Of a stretch of DNA of 64,000 bases, positions 47,217 through 55,942 are shown piece after piece (the first letter of the stretch is position 1; each line of letters opens with the position of its first letter). The DNA comes from Myxococcaceae bacterium (GTDB taxonomy: Bacteria > Myxococcota_A > UBA9160). The notes under the pieces are model-generated. The model worked only from the letters and a program-made list of their open reading frames with translations. It ran no database searches and was not told where the DNA came from. The stretch spans positions 1-64,000 of the forward strand of contig CAJPFO010000085.1 in NCBI GenBank assembly GCA_905339255.1, in the 5' to 3' direction. The position numbers and the translations under genes are program-made.

Positions 47217-47869
47217 TAGAGAACCAGCACGGCTCGCGCGGGCGCGCGGCCCCGGTAGGCGGCATCCCAGCGCAGGAGGTGCTCGAGCCCCGCATCGATC
47301 TCGACGCCCCCGAAGCGCGCAAACTGCAACGCGGCCGCGAGCGTGCAATCGGCGATCGTCGCTCGCTCGCCCGCCAGGAAGGGTCTCCCGTCAGAAAGAC
47401 GTTCGTCGAGCAGCTTGCAGGCTTCCGGAAGGATGCGACGGAAGAGCGCCGCGACCTCGGGCGAGGCGGGCAGGCCGAGCGGCGACTTCGTCGCGTGGAC
47501 GATGCGAGCGCACGGGACGAGAACGCCGAGGTCCGCGATCCGTTCGAGCTCACGAACGCGCGCGCGCTCGCGCGGGGAGCGGCCGATCATCGGCGGTTCG
47601 GGGCACGTCTCCTCGAGGTACTCGATGATCGGAAGCGACTCCGTCAGATGGCTGCCGTCATCGAGCTCGAGGACGGGCAAGCGCCCGAGCGGATTGCGTG
47701 CGAGGTGAGCGGGCGTCTTCTGCTCTCCCGAGCGAAGGTCGACGACCTCCGGGACGACGTCGAGCCGTCCTCCGGCGGCGCGCTTCTCTTCGATGTAGAG
47801 CCGCACCTTGGTCGGATTCGGGGCCACCGGAAAGAAGTAGAGCTTCACACCCCGGAGGATAGCCCGCAT
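47216..47869 (-). CDS. Glutathione S-transferase family protein
   Basis: The N-terminal thioredoxin-like domain has KLYFFPVAPNPTKVRLYIEE. Then ARNPLGRLPVLELDDG carries the cis-Pro, and LTESLPIIEYLEETCPE holds the glutathione-binding Glu-Ser. A helical C-terminal domain follows (RPFLAGERATIADCTLAAAL). Length is 217 residues from the ATG; a GTG at 47848, seven codons in, would give the more usual family N-terminus (MKLYFF). The substrate is unknown. Confidence 0.88.
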   Translation of the reverse strand: MRAILRGVKLYFFPVAPNPTKVRLYIEEKRAAGGRLDVVPEVVDLRSGEQKTPAHLARNPLGRLPVLELDDGSHLTESLPIIEYLEETCPEPPMIGRSPRERARVRELERIADLGVLVPCARIVHATKSPLGLPASPEVAALFRRILPEACKLLDERLSDGRPFLAGERATIADCTLAAALQFARFGGVEIDAGLEHLLRWDAAYRGRAPARAVLVL

Positions 47870-47992
47870 CCGCGACCGGATCGTGCGCGCATCCGACGCC
47901 GTACGACGCCCCCGCCGCGGGCTTCTCGAAGCCGCTCTCGAGACCGGCCGCCGCAGCGGCGAGCCCTGCCCCTTCCCATCGAGCGGCCGCGC

Positions 47993-48958
47993 TCAAGGCG
48001 CGGCGGCGCGTTCCGCGAGAAAGCCGAGCTGACGCTCGTGGGCGTCGCGCCCGGCACGGTTCGGGAAGGCCGTGAAGCCGTGGATGCAGCCGGGGTAGAG
48101 CGCGAGATCGGAGCGGTTTCCTGAGGCGAGCCAGCGTGCGTGCATGAAGAGACTGTCGTCGAGGAGCGGGTCGAGGGTTCCGACCGTGAAGAGCGCCGGC
48201 GGGAGCCCGGCGAGGTCGGCATGGATCGGAGAGACGTCGGGGTCGCGGCGCCGCTCGGCTGCGACGAAGTGATCGGCGAACCAGTCCATGATCGGGGTGC
48301 TGAGGACGAGGTTGCGATCGCCCCAGCGCCGCGCGCTCGGCGTGAGGCCGAGGTCGTAGCAGCCGAACACGAGGTTTGCGCCGGCGAAGGCGCGAAAGCC
48401 GTGGCGATCCCGCATCCGGACGAGCGTCACGGCCGAGAGGTGCGCTCCCGCCGATTCGCCGCCGATCAAGAGCCGATCGCTCCCGAACTCCGACTTGGCG
48501 TGGCGAACGAGCCAGGAGGCCGCAGCTTCGCAATCGTCGGGGCCGGCCGGGTAGGGATGCTCGGGGGCGAGCCGGTAGTCGACGCTCACGACCGCGAGCG
48601 AGCAGCGGTCGGCGATCGACTCGAGCAGGGGATCCTGCTGGTGGGCGGCACCGAGTACCCAGCCTCCGCCGTGAATGTGGAGGTAGACGCCTCGCGGCGC
48701 TGCGGGTTCGAAGATCCGCAGCGGGATCGGACCGTCGGGGCCCGGGATGCTGCGGGTCTTCGCGCGCGGCGAGATCTGGAGCGCCGGAAGCGGCCCCTCT
48801 CCCCGCTCGCGCGCGGCACGGATCTCGGCGGGCGTCTGGGTGTGAATCGGGGCAATCGCCGCGAGCACCTGCTCGACGATCCGGTTCACACTCCTCGTCT
48901 CGTCGTCGATCGTCGCTTCGTCGAACGCCTCGGCTCCGAGGTCGCGTGCCAGGCTCAT
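47993..48958 (-). CDS. Alpha/beta-hydrolase, HSL-type esterase
   Basis: This esterase (321 residues) has the oxyanion motif LHIHGGGWVLG, then [13 protein letters not shown] and the nucleophile motif GESAGAHLS. FTVGTLDPLLDDS holds the catalytic Asp, and YPGCIHGFTAF the His. It is cytoplasmic, with no signal peptide. A very strong AAAGGAGG ribosome site precedes the ATG. It is related to the esterase at 10.0 kb but clearly diverged. The substrate is unknown. Confidence 0.9.
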   Translation of the reverse strand: MSLARDLGAEAFDEATIDDETRSVNRIVEQVLAAIAPIHTQTPAEIRAARERGEGPLPALQISPRAKTRSIPGPDGPIPLRIFEPAAPRGVYLHIHGGGWVLGAAHQQDPLLESIADRCSLAVVSVDYRLAPEHPYPAGPDDCEAAASWLVRHAKSEFGSDRLLIGGESAGAHLSAVTLVRMRDRHGFRAFAGANLVFGCYDLGLTPSARRWGDRNLVLSTPIMDWFADHFVAAERRRDPDVSPIHADLAGLPPALFTVGTLDPLLDDSLFMHARWLASGNRSDLALYPGCIHGFTAFPNRAGRDAHERQLGFLAERAAAP

Positions 48959-49088
48959 CGTGCCTCCTTTGCGCCCAGTCTAGTCGAGAGCCCGCGCTTC
49001 GATCACCCGCGGCTCGATGGTCACCTTGCAAGCCGAGGTGGCGGATCACTCGCCGGACGCACTCGTCACGCAGTCGGGTGGCAAGTCA

Positions 49089-50357
49089 CTACTGTGAGAC
49101 CTCGAAGTATCCCTCGCCGACCTTTTCATTCGCTGAGTAAATGCCGACTACGTATCGACCCGGGTCGATCTTGCCGCGCTCACGAGCGCCATATCCTTGC
49201 AGCACAACTCCGTATTGATCGTCGCTCTTGACCTCCAGCGTCGCGGTGGGAAGCCACGTCACCAGTGACCGGTCCTCACCCCTTCTAACGTCCGCAGTCA
49301 GCACTGCCGATCCCGGCAAGAACCCATCGTCCGGAGAGATGAAGACACAGATCCAGACGAAAGACGTATCCGTCCGTGAGAATTGTCCTCTCGGCTTGGC
49401 GGTGTTGCATCGTCCTAGAAAATCGGCCAAACGCTGAGGATCGATCTCGTCGTCAACGAAGAAGACAACGTTCGCAACGTGTCCATGGATGGACCTGATC
49501 GCCTGAAGGCGGTCGAGGTCGTCACCTTCATTCGATGGCGGATCGGCGGTGGCCGGCCGAGCTGCTATGCGGGGCGAGGACGTCCCAGGCGAACCGGTCC
49601 GGCCCTTGGCCAATTCGACGGCTCGGGCTCGAATGGCGTCCGCCACGCCCTGCGAAACCCTCGCAACGAAATTGGGTTGGAACCAAGTGGCCTCTGCTGT
49701 GGTGTAAATGCTGGTCCACTCCGACTGGTCCTCGGCGAATTGCTGCGAGAAGACGACCTCACCCGTCGCCGCATCCATGACCTTCACATGAAGGACCTCG
49801 TGCACCGTCGCTTCGTTGATCGGCGCACCGAACGTCCCTGCGAACGGAATCCATTCGCGGCCTCGAGTTCCCACGTACGAGGTGTGATCATATCTGCCAG
49901 AGACGATGAAATCTGCGGAAGGGCCAGCCGACGAGCGCTTCACTGTTCGAAAGGCGCGCCCGCCGGCCAATGCTCCGAACAGAGCGTTTCCGATCATGAT
50001 GGGCATATCTTGGCGAAATTGCCTCATGTCCTGCGCGCCAAAGTTGGTCTTGATCTCGCCGAGGGTGAAAGAGTCGACCTGGACGACCACCTCAACAGGT
50101 GCCTCGAGATTCGTTTGAACGGCAATATGCTGCGGATCTACCGGCCTCGGGAGGGTCATGTTTGCGCGGCAGCCCGTGATGAGGAACAGCGCAATTGCGA
50201 TGGCTGAGAGCCGTGTTGAATCGATGATCGGTTGGACGCACTTTCTGGCAGCGAGCGGTGCGCTCGACTCTCCTGGAAGAGAAACAAGTGTCCGGAGGTG
50301 AGAGGGTTGCCGAGCGGAATCGATGCGGTGGGCCTCAGCGGACGAAATCGCGATCAT
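49089..50357 (-). CDS. Lower-GC hypothetical lipoprotein
   Basis: The protein (422 residues) has a lipoprotein signal ending LITGC near residue 63, preceded by an unusually long N-terminal tail. The start at 50357 is supported by AGGAG 6 nt upstream. The body includes DFIVSGRYDHTSYVG and VKVMDAATGEVVFSQQF, as in outer-membrane lipoproteins that handle stress or transport, plus a C-terminal beta domain (GYGARERGKIDPGRYVVGIYS). Codon use and GC are lower than in the neighbours, suggesting transfer. No family is recognised. Confidence 0.75.
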   Translation of the reverse strand: MIAISSAEAHRIDSARQPSHLRTLVSLPGESSAPLAARKCVQPIIDSTRLSAIAIALFLITGCRANMTLPRPVDPQHIAVQTNLEAPVEVVVQVDSFTLGEIKTNFGAQDMRQFRQDMPIMIGNALFGALAGGRAFRTVKRSSAGPSADFIVSGRYDHTSYVGTRGREWIPFAGTFGAPINEATVHEVLHVKVMDAATGEVVFSQQFAEDQSEWTSIYTTAEATWFQPNFVARVSQGVADAIRARAVELAKGRTGSPGTSSPRIAARPATADPPSNEGDDLDRLQAIRSIHGHVANVVFFVDDEIDPQRLADFLGRCNTAKPRGQFSRTDTSFVWICVFISPDDGFLPGSAVLTADVRRGEDRSLVTWLPTATLEVKSDDQYGVVLQGYGARERGKIDPGRYVVGIYSANEKVGEGYFEVSQ

Positions 50358-50426
50358 TGGAATCTCCTGCGCGAGTCTCGACTCCGATACCGCCCGGGTG
50401 CTGAGGGCCCCCCGCGCGCCCGCAGT

Positions 50427-51626
50427 CTAGTCGAAGCGCGGAGCACGTAGGCGACGAAGGGCGATCGCGAGGAGCCCGAGCCCGGTGAGGAGGCACGACC
50501 CCGGCTCGGGAACCGCGAGCAGTGCTTCGCGCACGGCGAAGTAGGCGGGCTTCGGCGCGAGGTTCTCGTCGAAGAGCAGCGGGCGGTTCGGCGCGAGCCC
50601 GGGCCAGATCAGCGCTCGATCGAGCCAGGTGTCGCCGTCCTCGAAACCCCAGAGCGTGATGCCGGTTCAGCGCGAGACCGCGAGGCAGGCGCGGACGATC
50701 TCCGCGTACGCGTCACCTTGCGCAGTAGGAGGGTAGGGTTCGGCCGAGAGCGGCGCGATCGGGAGATCGACCTCCGTGAGCTCGACGTCGAGGCCGAGAT
50801 CCGCGACGCGCTGCAAGCGTGTGCGCAGATCGTCGAAGGCCGGCCTCGTCAAGAAGTGACCCTGGAAGCCGATCCCGTCGAGCGGCGCTCCTGCCGCGAG
50901 GAGGCTCGTGGCGAGGGCGAGCGTCGCGTCGAACTTCGCGTCGTCGCGTTCGAGCAGGACCTCGTTCACGAAGAGCCGCGCTGCGGGATCTGCCGTGCGC
51001 GCAGCGCGCAGCGCGTGGTCGATGTACGAGCTTCCGAGCGCCTGGTGGAACGGGCTTTCTGCATCGAGCGCACCGCCGACGGTCGCGAACGGTTCGTTCA
51101 CCACGTCCCAGCTCTCGATCCGCCCGGCCCAGCGGCCGACCACCGTCGCCACGTGCGAATCGATCCGCTCGCGGGCCCGCTCAGCGGGATCCGGTGCGGA
51201 CGCCAGATCGTCGCTCCACCAGGGAGGAGGTCCGTTCGCGCGGCCCCAGACGAGCGTGTGCCCGCGGATGCGCTGGCCATTCGCTTCGGCGAACTCCACG
51301 AGGGCGTCCGCGTCATCGAAATCGTAGCACCCGGGCGACGGCGAGAGCTCACGCCACTTCATCGCATTCTCGGCCGTCACCGAGCTCGCCTCCCGCGCGG
51401 CGAGCGCGGCGCCCGGCCGAGCGCCCGAGATCACGGAGCGATCGAGGGCGAAGCCGAGGTGGATCCCTGCCGCGGCCGCAGCCTCACGAAGGGTGCAGGC
51501 GCCCGGGCCATCCACGCAGGCCGGAAGGGCCGCCGCACCCGGCGGGGCGTTCGCCACGCCCGAGAGGGTTACGATCGCGAGGATCCAGAGGGGCGGGCGT
51601 GTCGCGGGGGGGCCGATCCAGCTCAC
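50427..51626 (-). pseudogene. Exported GH10 endo-xylanase with PEP-CTERM, interrupted by in-frame UGA
   Basis: A GTG start at 51626 leads to a signal peptide (PLWILAIVTLSGVANA). GH10 motifs follow: WDVVNEP (acid/base Glu178) and VELTEVDL (nucleophile Glu285). At codon 320 the frame has UGA (50669-50667). The frame then continues without any shift as TGITLWGFEDGDTWLDRALI and ends with a PEP-CTERM tail VPEPGSCLLTGLGLLAIAL plus basic RRLR. In other GH10 enzymes the UGA position is a Cys (ACLAVSRC-TGITVWG pattern), paired with Cys314. Truncation would remove the last barrel strand and the sorting tail. Nonsense mutation, sequence error or recoding are possible. Start has only a weak ribosome site. 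Confidence 0.85.
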
Positions 51627-51745
51627 TCGTGGAAGTGGCTCGCGAAGGCCCTGCGTGTCACGAGGCGGCGCCTGCTCCCTCCCCCCACGCGCAGAACCCG
51701 GGTGTCTCGCGGTAGCCTCCGCGGATCGCCAAGCGGAGGTGCGCG

Positions 51746-52726
51746 ATGAAGGAGTTCCGGGGACGGATCGCGGTGGTGACGGGTGGCGGCACCGGGATGG
51801 GGCGCGAACTCGCGCGCCAGCTCTCGGCCGAGGGCTGCCACGTGGCGATCTGCGACGTGTCGGCCGAGCACATGGCGGAGACGAAGGCGCTCTGTGAGCG
51901 GCAGGCTCCACGCGGGACGCGGGTGACGACGCATCTTTGCGACGTCTCCGACGAGCGCCAGATGCTCGCGTTTCGCGACGCCGTGCAGGAGTCGCATGCC
52001 ACCGACCACATCCACCTGCTCTTCAACAACGCCGGCATTGGAGGTGGCGGGAGCTTTCTGAAGACCGACCGTGAGGAGTGGGACCGCACCTTCGCGATCT
52101 GCTGGGGAGGCGTCTACTACGGGACGCGCGCTTTCTTGCCGCTCCTCGTCGCGAGCCGCGAGGCGCACATCGTGAACACCAGCAGCGTGAACGGCTTCTG
52201 GGCCGTCCTCGGTCCCAACATCGCTCACACGGCGTACAGCGCGGCGAAGTTCGCCGTGAAGGGCTTCACCGAGGCGCTCATCACCGACCTGCGGTTGAAC
52301 GCGCCCCACGTGAAGGTCTCCCTCGTGATGCCGGGCCACGTCGGAACGTCGATCGTCATGAATAGCGCGGCCGTGCTCGGTCGCCCGAGCCCGAAGGAGA
52401 TGACTACCGAGGATCTCGTGCCGTACCGCGATCAGATGTCGCACCAGGGAATCCCGCGCGACGCCCTGAGCGATGACCAGCTCCGCGCCGCGCTCCAGAA
52501 GATCGGCGAGGACTTCCGCGACAAGGCGCCGCTCACGGGCGCCGCAGCCGCGACGATCATCCTGGAAGGCGTGCGATCGGACACCTGGCGGATCCTCGTC
52601 GGCGAGGACGCGAAGGCCCTCGACCGCATGGTTCGCACCGCGCCCGAGGATGCCTACGAGCCCGATTTCATGACCCGCCTGCGCGCGAAGGGGCTCTTCG
52701 ACCTTTCGCTGCAGCCCGAAGAGTGA
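51746..52726 (+). CDS. SDR-family oxidoreductase
   Basis: This classical short-chain dehydrogenase (326 residues) has VVTGGGTGMGRELARQL (NAD(P)-binding), LFNNAGIGGGG, NTSSVNGFW and YSAAKFAVKGFTEAL (YxxxK). The region GHVGTSIVMNSAAVLGRPSP is copied in diverged form at 55549-55671. The long C-terminal part (RTAPEDAYEPDFMTRLRAKGLF) is typical of SDRs that act on bulky hydrophobic substrates. The ATG is preceded by GGAGG about 10 nt upstream. Confidence 0.9.
   Translation: MKEFRGRIAVVTGGGTGMGRELARQLSAEGCHVAICDVSAEHMAETKALCERQAPRGTRVTTHLCDVSDERQMLAFRDAVQESHATDHIHLLFNNAGIGGGGSFLKTDREEWDRTFAICWGGVYYGTRAFLPLLVASREAHIVNTSSVNGFWAVLGPNIAHTAYSAAKFAVKGFTEALITDLRLNAPHVKVSLVMPGHVGTSIVMNSAAVLGRPSPKEMTTEDLVPYRDQMSHQGIPRDALSDDQLRAALQKIGEDFRDKAPLTGAAAATIILEGVRSDTWRILVGEDAKALDRMVRTAPEDAYEPDFMTRLRAKGLFDLSLQPEE
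52343..52465 (+). repeat. Direct repeat, 5' copy inside the SDR gene
   Basis: This 123-bp stretch of the SDR gene recurs without indels at 55549-55671 with about 14 base differences by eye. The two copies are 3.2 kb apart and in the same orientation. Confidence 0.85.
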
Positions 52727-52803
52727 ACCCGGGCCGGTTTCCGCAGCTTCGATTTCGAGTTTCGCGGCAGAATCGGCGACTGGCTTCGATCGAGGAGGGG
52801 ACC

Positions 52804-53559
52804 GTGCGCCAATCGAGCTCGAGGGGACTGCTCCGGATTCTCGTGATCCTGCTCGCGGCCGCTCCGGCAGAGGCGGAAAGCGTCGTGATGCCCCCTGCAC
52901 CCGACGAGATCGTCCGCAGGATGACGAACCTGCTCGCTTCGACGAAGCAGTTCTCCTTTCGTGCCGAGATCACCTTCGACACGCGCGCCCGCTGGGGGGA
53001 TCTCGTCGAGCTCGGCGGTGCGCTGGAGCTGAGCGTCGCGCGGCCCGATCGCGTGTTCGTCGAGTATCAGGATGACGCGTCGGCGAGGAGGCTCTGGATC
53101 GATGGCGCGAACGTGACCTTGCTCGATCCGGTCGATGGTTTCTACGCCACGCGGCCCCAGCCGGGGGACATCGACGCGACCGTCGACGCGCTTCGCGAGC
53201 GTCTTTCGCTCAGGCTTCCACTCGGCGAGTTGATCGCCAACGACCCATCGGAGCTGCTCGAACTCACGCGGGGCAAGGGGCGCTACGTCGGTCGCCACGA
53301 GGTCGACGGCGTCCCGTGCGATCAGATCGCGTTCGCGGCCCCGGAAGTCGACCTCCAGCTCTGGATCCAGGCCGAAGGCGAGCCCCTGCCGCGGCGGATC
53401 GTGATCGTCTTCCGCAAGGAGGCAGGGCTTCCACGCTACGAGGCGACGCTCGGCGACTGGAAGCTCGGAGCGCAGCTCGCCCCCGCCGTTTTCGAGGCGG
53501 TGCTTCCAGAGGGTGTTCGCAGGATCGAGTTTCTCGAGGTGAGGGGGAGCGTGCAATGA
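52804..53559 (+). CDS. DUF2092 domain-containing exported protein
   Basis: The protein (251 residues from the GTG at 52804, behind GGAGGGG) has a signal peptide ending AAAPAEA. The body has PDEIVRRMTNLLASTKQFSF, ALELSVARPDRVFVEYQD and GRHEVDGVPCDQIAFAAPEVDLQLWI, the conserved set of DUF2092, a LolA-like beta-sheet half-barrel. Such proteins are thought to bind lipids or proteins in the periplasm. The stop overlaps the DUF6515-type gene start (ATGA), so the two are coupled. The frame is open upstream to ATG 52723, overlapping the SDR stop. Confidence 0.88.
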   Translation: MRQSSSRGLLRILVILLAAAPAEAESVVMPPAPDEIVRRMTNLLASTKQFSFRAEITFDTRARWGDLVELGGALELSVARPDRVFVEYQDDASARRLWIDGANVTLLDPVDGFYATRPQPGDIDATVDALRERLSLRLPLGELIANDPSELLELTRGKGRYVGRHEVDGVPCDQIAFAAPEVDLQLWIQAEGEPLPRRIVIVFRKEAGLPRYEATLGDWKLGAQLAPAVFEAVLPEGVRRIEFLEVRGSVQ

Positions 53560-54608
53560 AGAGCCCGCGACGATTGCATCGGCTCGCCGTCGCATCGATT
53601 GCCGTCCTCATCGTGGCGCTCCTGCCGGTGATGGACGCGTTTGCACGAGGGGGAGGGCGCGGTGGTGGCGGTCGCGGCGGTGGTGGCGCTCGCGGTGGCG
53701 GAGGCGGTGCGGCGCGGATGGGCGGTGTTCCGAGGGGAGGCGGTGGCTTCGATCGAGGCAGCCTCCAGGGTTCTCGCGCGCAACGTCCCTCCGGTGGCGT
53801 CGATCGAGGGAGCTTGAACCCGAGCGGCATGGACCGGAGCCGCACGCCGTCGGGAGGCTCGGATCGCGCGCGAGCCGGGTCGCTGGACCGGACCCGCGGC
53901 GAGACCGCTCGCGAGCGGGCGCCGGGCGCCGAAGGCGATCGTCGCGACAACGCGGAGCAGCGCGCCGAGGAGCGCCGGGACGGTCTCACGGAGCGCCAGC
54001 AGTCGGCCGCCGATCGCCAGCAGAACCGCGACCAGACGCGCACGGAGGCGCGGGAAGACTGGCAGGAGTACGGCAGGGAGATCCAGGAGAACCGCGAGGA
54101 TTTCTGGGAAGACAACTATGGGTGGGGATGGGGTCCCTACTCGAGCACGTCGTCGTTCTGGGCCGGCATGATCATTGGCGCAGCGATCGCCTCGCTGCCA
54201 CCGAACACGACGACGGTGGTCGTGGGCGGCGTGCCCTATTACTACTACAACGGCGTCTACTACCAGGAGCAGGGCACGGGTTACGCCGTCGTCGAAGCGC
54301 CTCCCGGCGCCGTCGTCGAGGTGCTGCCCGATGCGTCCGCGCCCGTCCATGTCGAGAATGCGGCTCCGCTCGAGTACGCCAACGGCGCCTTCTACCAGAA
54401 GCAGGCGGCGGCCGCCGACGCGACCGCTACGCGATACGAGGTCGTGAAGCCGCCGGCCGGCGTCGTCGTGACGGAGCTTCCGGGAGATGCGGTCGAGAAG
54501 ACCGTCGGCGATACGACCTACTACACGCATACGGGAACCTGGTACCGCCCCTTCTACAGCGGGAGTTCGGTCGTCTACATGGTGGTCGGGGCGCCCGCGC
54601 CGGGCTGA
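53556..54608 (+). CDS. DUF6515-type Gly/Arg-rich exported protein
   Basis: The protein (350 residues) has a signal peptide (LIVALLPVMDAFA), then a Gly/Arg-rich stretch and a charged helical region (AEQRAEERRDGLTERQQSAA). Next comes FWAGMIIGAAIASLPPN and repeated modules: GVPYYYYNGVYYQEQ, APLEYANGAFYQKQ, then GDTTYYTHTGTWYRPFY, each followed by a VVEVLP-type segment. These Tyr-rich repeats are typical of DUF6515, found with DUF2092 partners. The function is unknown; it is probably a periplasmic, sticky or surface protein. The start overlaps the DUF2092 stop (ATGA). Confidence 0.88.
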   Translation: MKSPRRLHRLAVASIAVLIVALLPVMDAFARGGGRGGGGRGGGGARGGGGGAARMGGVPRGGGGFDRGSLQGSRAQRPSGGVDRGSLNPSGMDRSRTPSGGSDRARAGSLDRTRGETARERAPGAEGDRRDNAEQRAEERRDGLTERQQSAADRQQNRDQTRTEAREDWQEYGREIQENREDFWEDNYGWGWGPYSSTSSFWAGMIIGAAIASLPPNTTTVVVGGVPYYYYNGVYYQEQGTGYAVVEAPPGAVVEVLPDASAPVHVENAAPLEYANGAFYQKQAAAADATATRYEVVKPPAGVVVTELPGDAVEKTVGDTTYYTHTGTWYRPFYSGSSVVYMVVGAPAPG

Positions 54609-54756
54609 GGTCTTCCCTTCGACGAGCGTCCTTCGCGAGGATCTCGGTCCTTCGACGCCGGGGATGCCGCGTTCAGGGCCGCCGCCCGGAGCCTCTTGGG
54701 TGGAGCGGTCGCAGGCGCGGACTTGCGGGGAGCCTCGCGCGCGCCACGATCGCTGC

Positions 54757-55545
54757 GTGACGACGCCCCCGACGCGAGTCCCTTCCGACGACAGGTCGCG
54801 GCGGCCCCGTGGCGAGCTCTCGCTCGACTGGCGCATCACACTCGGCCTCGCGCTCACGGCGGCGTGGCTCGGCGGCGGCGCCTTCTACATCGGCGCGGGG
54901 ATGGGCTGGTCGGCTTTCTTCGAGCAGCCGCTCGGGAACATGGGCGAGTTTCTCGACGGCGCCTTCGCGCCGCTCGCATTCCTGTGGCTCGTCCTCGGTC
55001 TCTTCATGCAGCAGCGCGAGCTTTCGGAGAACAACCGGACGATCCAGCGCCAGCACGAGATCATGCTCCGGACCGCCGAGCAGGCCGAGATCCAGACTCG
55101 GGCCATCGCCGCCAACGAGCTCCATGCCCGGCAGGACACGTTCATGGATCTCGCGAAGCTCGTCGCGAACCAGCTCGAGGTGATCGCGGGGATGCTCTAC
55201 CTCTCGAGCCAGGGCACCCCGGGCGACGGCGTGGTCTCCGATGCCGAGATGGATGGGCTCTGGGGCCGCCTCAGCTCCGGCGAAGCCTCGATCTTCAGCC
55301 GGCGAATGATCTCGTTGCGCTTCGGCTCGGGCTCTCCCGCGGAGAAGTGGGCGCTCTTCTACGGAACTCCCATCCGCGAGCGCCACTGCGGGAGCTTCAT
55401 CGAGAGCTTCGAGCGGCTCCTCCGAGCGGCGCAGGGCTGCGACCCCGATGGGATGATCGTCGATGCGCTCGCTGGAAGCGCGCAGGGCCGCCTGTACCGG
55501 ATCATGTGCGAGCTCCGCGACGGCCCGCCGACCGGCACGGCATGA
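54757..55545 (+). CDS. Hypothetical membrane protein with coiled coil
   Basis: The protein (262 residues) has two hydrophobic segments (LGLALTAAWLGGGAFYI and APLAFLWLVLGLFMQQ). A coiled coil follows (RELSENNRTIQRQHEIMLRT, EQAEIQTRAIAANE), then a helical C-terminal region. The GTG start at 54757 lacks a good ribosome site; other starts are possible. The family is not recognised, though short membrane-anchor-plus-coil proteins of this layout are common in proteobacteria. The stop is followed at once by the SDR-derived repeat. Confidence 0.7.
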   Translation: MTTPPTRVPSDDRSRRPRGELSLDWRITLGLALTAAWLGGGAFYIGAGMGWSAFFEQPLGNMGEFLDGAFAPLAFLWLVLGLFMQQRELSENNRTIQRQHEIMLRTAEQAEIQTRAIAANELHARQDTFMDLAKLVANQLEVIAGMLYLSSQGTPGDGVVSDAEMDGLWGRLSSGEASIFSRRMISLRFGSGSPAEKWALFYGTPIRERHCGSFIESFERLLRAAQGCDPDGMIVDALAGSAQGRLYRIMCELRDGPPTGTA

Positions 55546-55548
55546 GCC

Positions 55549-55683
55549 GGAACGTCGATCGTCATGAATGGCGCGGCCGTGCTCGGTCGCCCGCGCCCGG
55601 AGGAGATGAGCACCCGGGATTTCGCGCCGTTCCGCCATCAGATCTCGCACGACGGAATCCCGCGCGACGCCCGCCCGCTCTGA
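55549..55683 (+). pseudogene. SDR gene fragment (3' direct-repeat copy)
   Basis: Translated, this is GTSIVMNGAAVLGRPRPEEM... ending DGIPRDARPL and a stop at 55681. It matches residues around 200-240 of the SDR at 51.7 kb. The first 123 bp align without indels to 52343-52465. It has no start, NAD-binding or active-site part, so it is a non-functional remnant. It begins three bases after the stop of the membrane-protein gene. Confidence 0.85.
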
Positions 55684-55784
55684 CGAGATCCCTCTTCCGT
55701 GCCGAAATCGGCATCGTCACGCGAGTCCCTCCTCGATGCGGTCGATCGGCGCCCCCTTGCGCGCCACGCCTGGCCACGGCCCGG

Positions 55785-55793
55785 TGTTAGAAT
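55785..55793 (+). promoter_or_regulatory. Extended -10 promoter element for arylsulfatase
   Basis: TG-T-TAGAAT (55785-55793) is an extended -10 with five of six matches to TATAAT; no good -35 lies upstream at the usual distance. The arylsulfatase ATG is about 150 nt downstream, giving a long leader. No hairpin or riboswitch is obvious in the leader; it lies in the 397-nt gap that also holds the SDR fragment. Confidence 0.4.
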
Positions 55794-55942
55794 CGAATCG
55801 AGATCGGCATCGGATCGCCTCGATTGCGATGCGCGCCCCCGCCGCGCGCGTCGAAGACGCAGTGGGTTGCGATGCTCGGCGGAGTCATCGCGATCCGTGC
55901 CATGAGCTCGAATCGACCCCTGCGGCGGGTGGAGGATCGGAC

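Noticed and set aside
50645-50667. A SECIS-like hairpin after the UGA in the GH10 gene
   Set aside because: Only a 3-bp CTC/GAG pairing with a G-rich loop could be drawn by eye; that is too weak to claim a selenocysteine signal.
55736-55942. Upstream extension of the arylsulfatase frame
   Set aside because: The signal peptide begins at 55943 with a proper ribosome site; the upstream part has no export signal or similarity.
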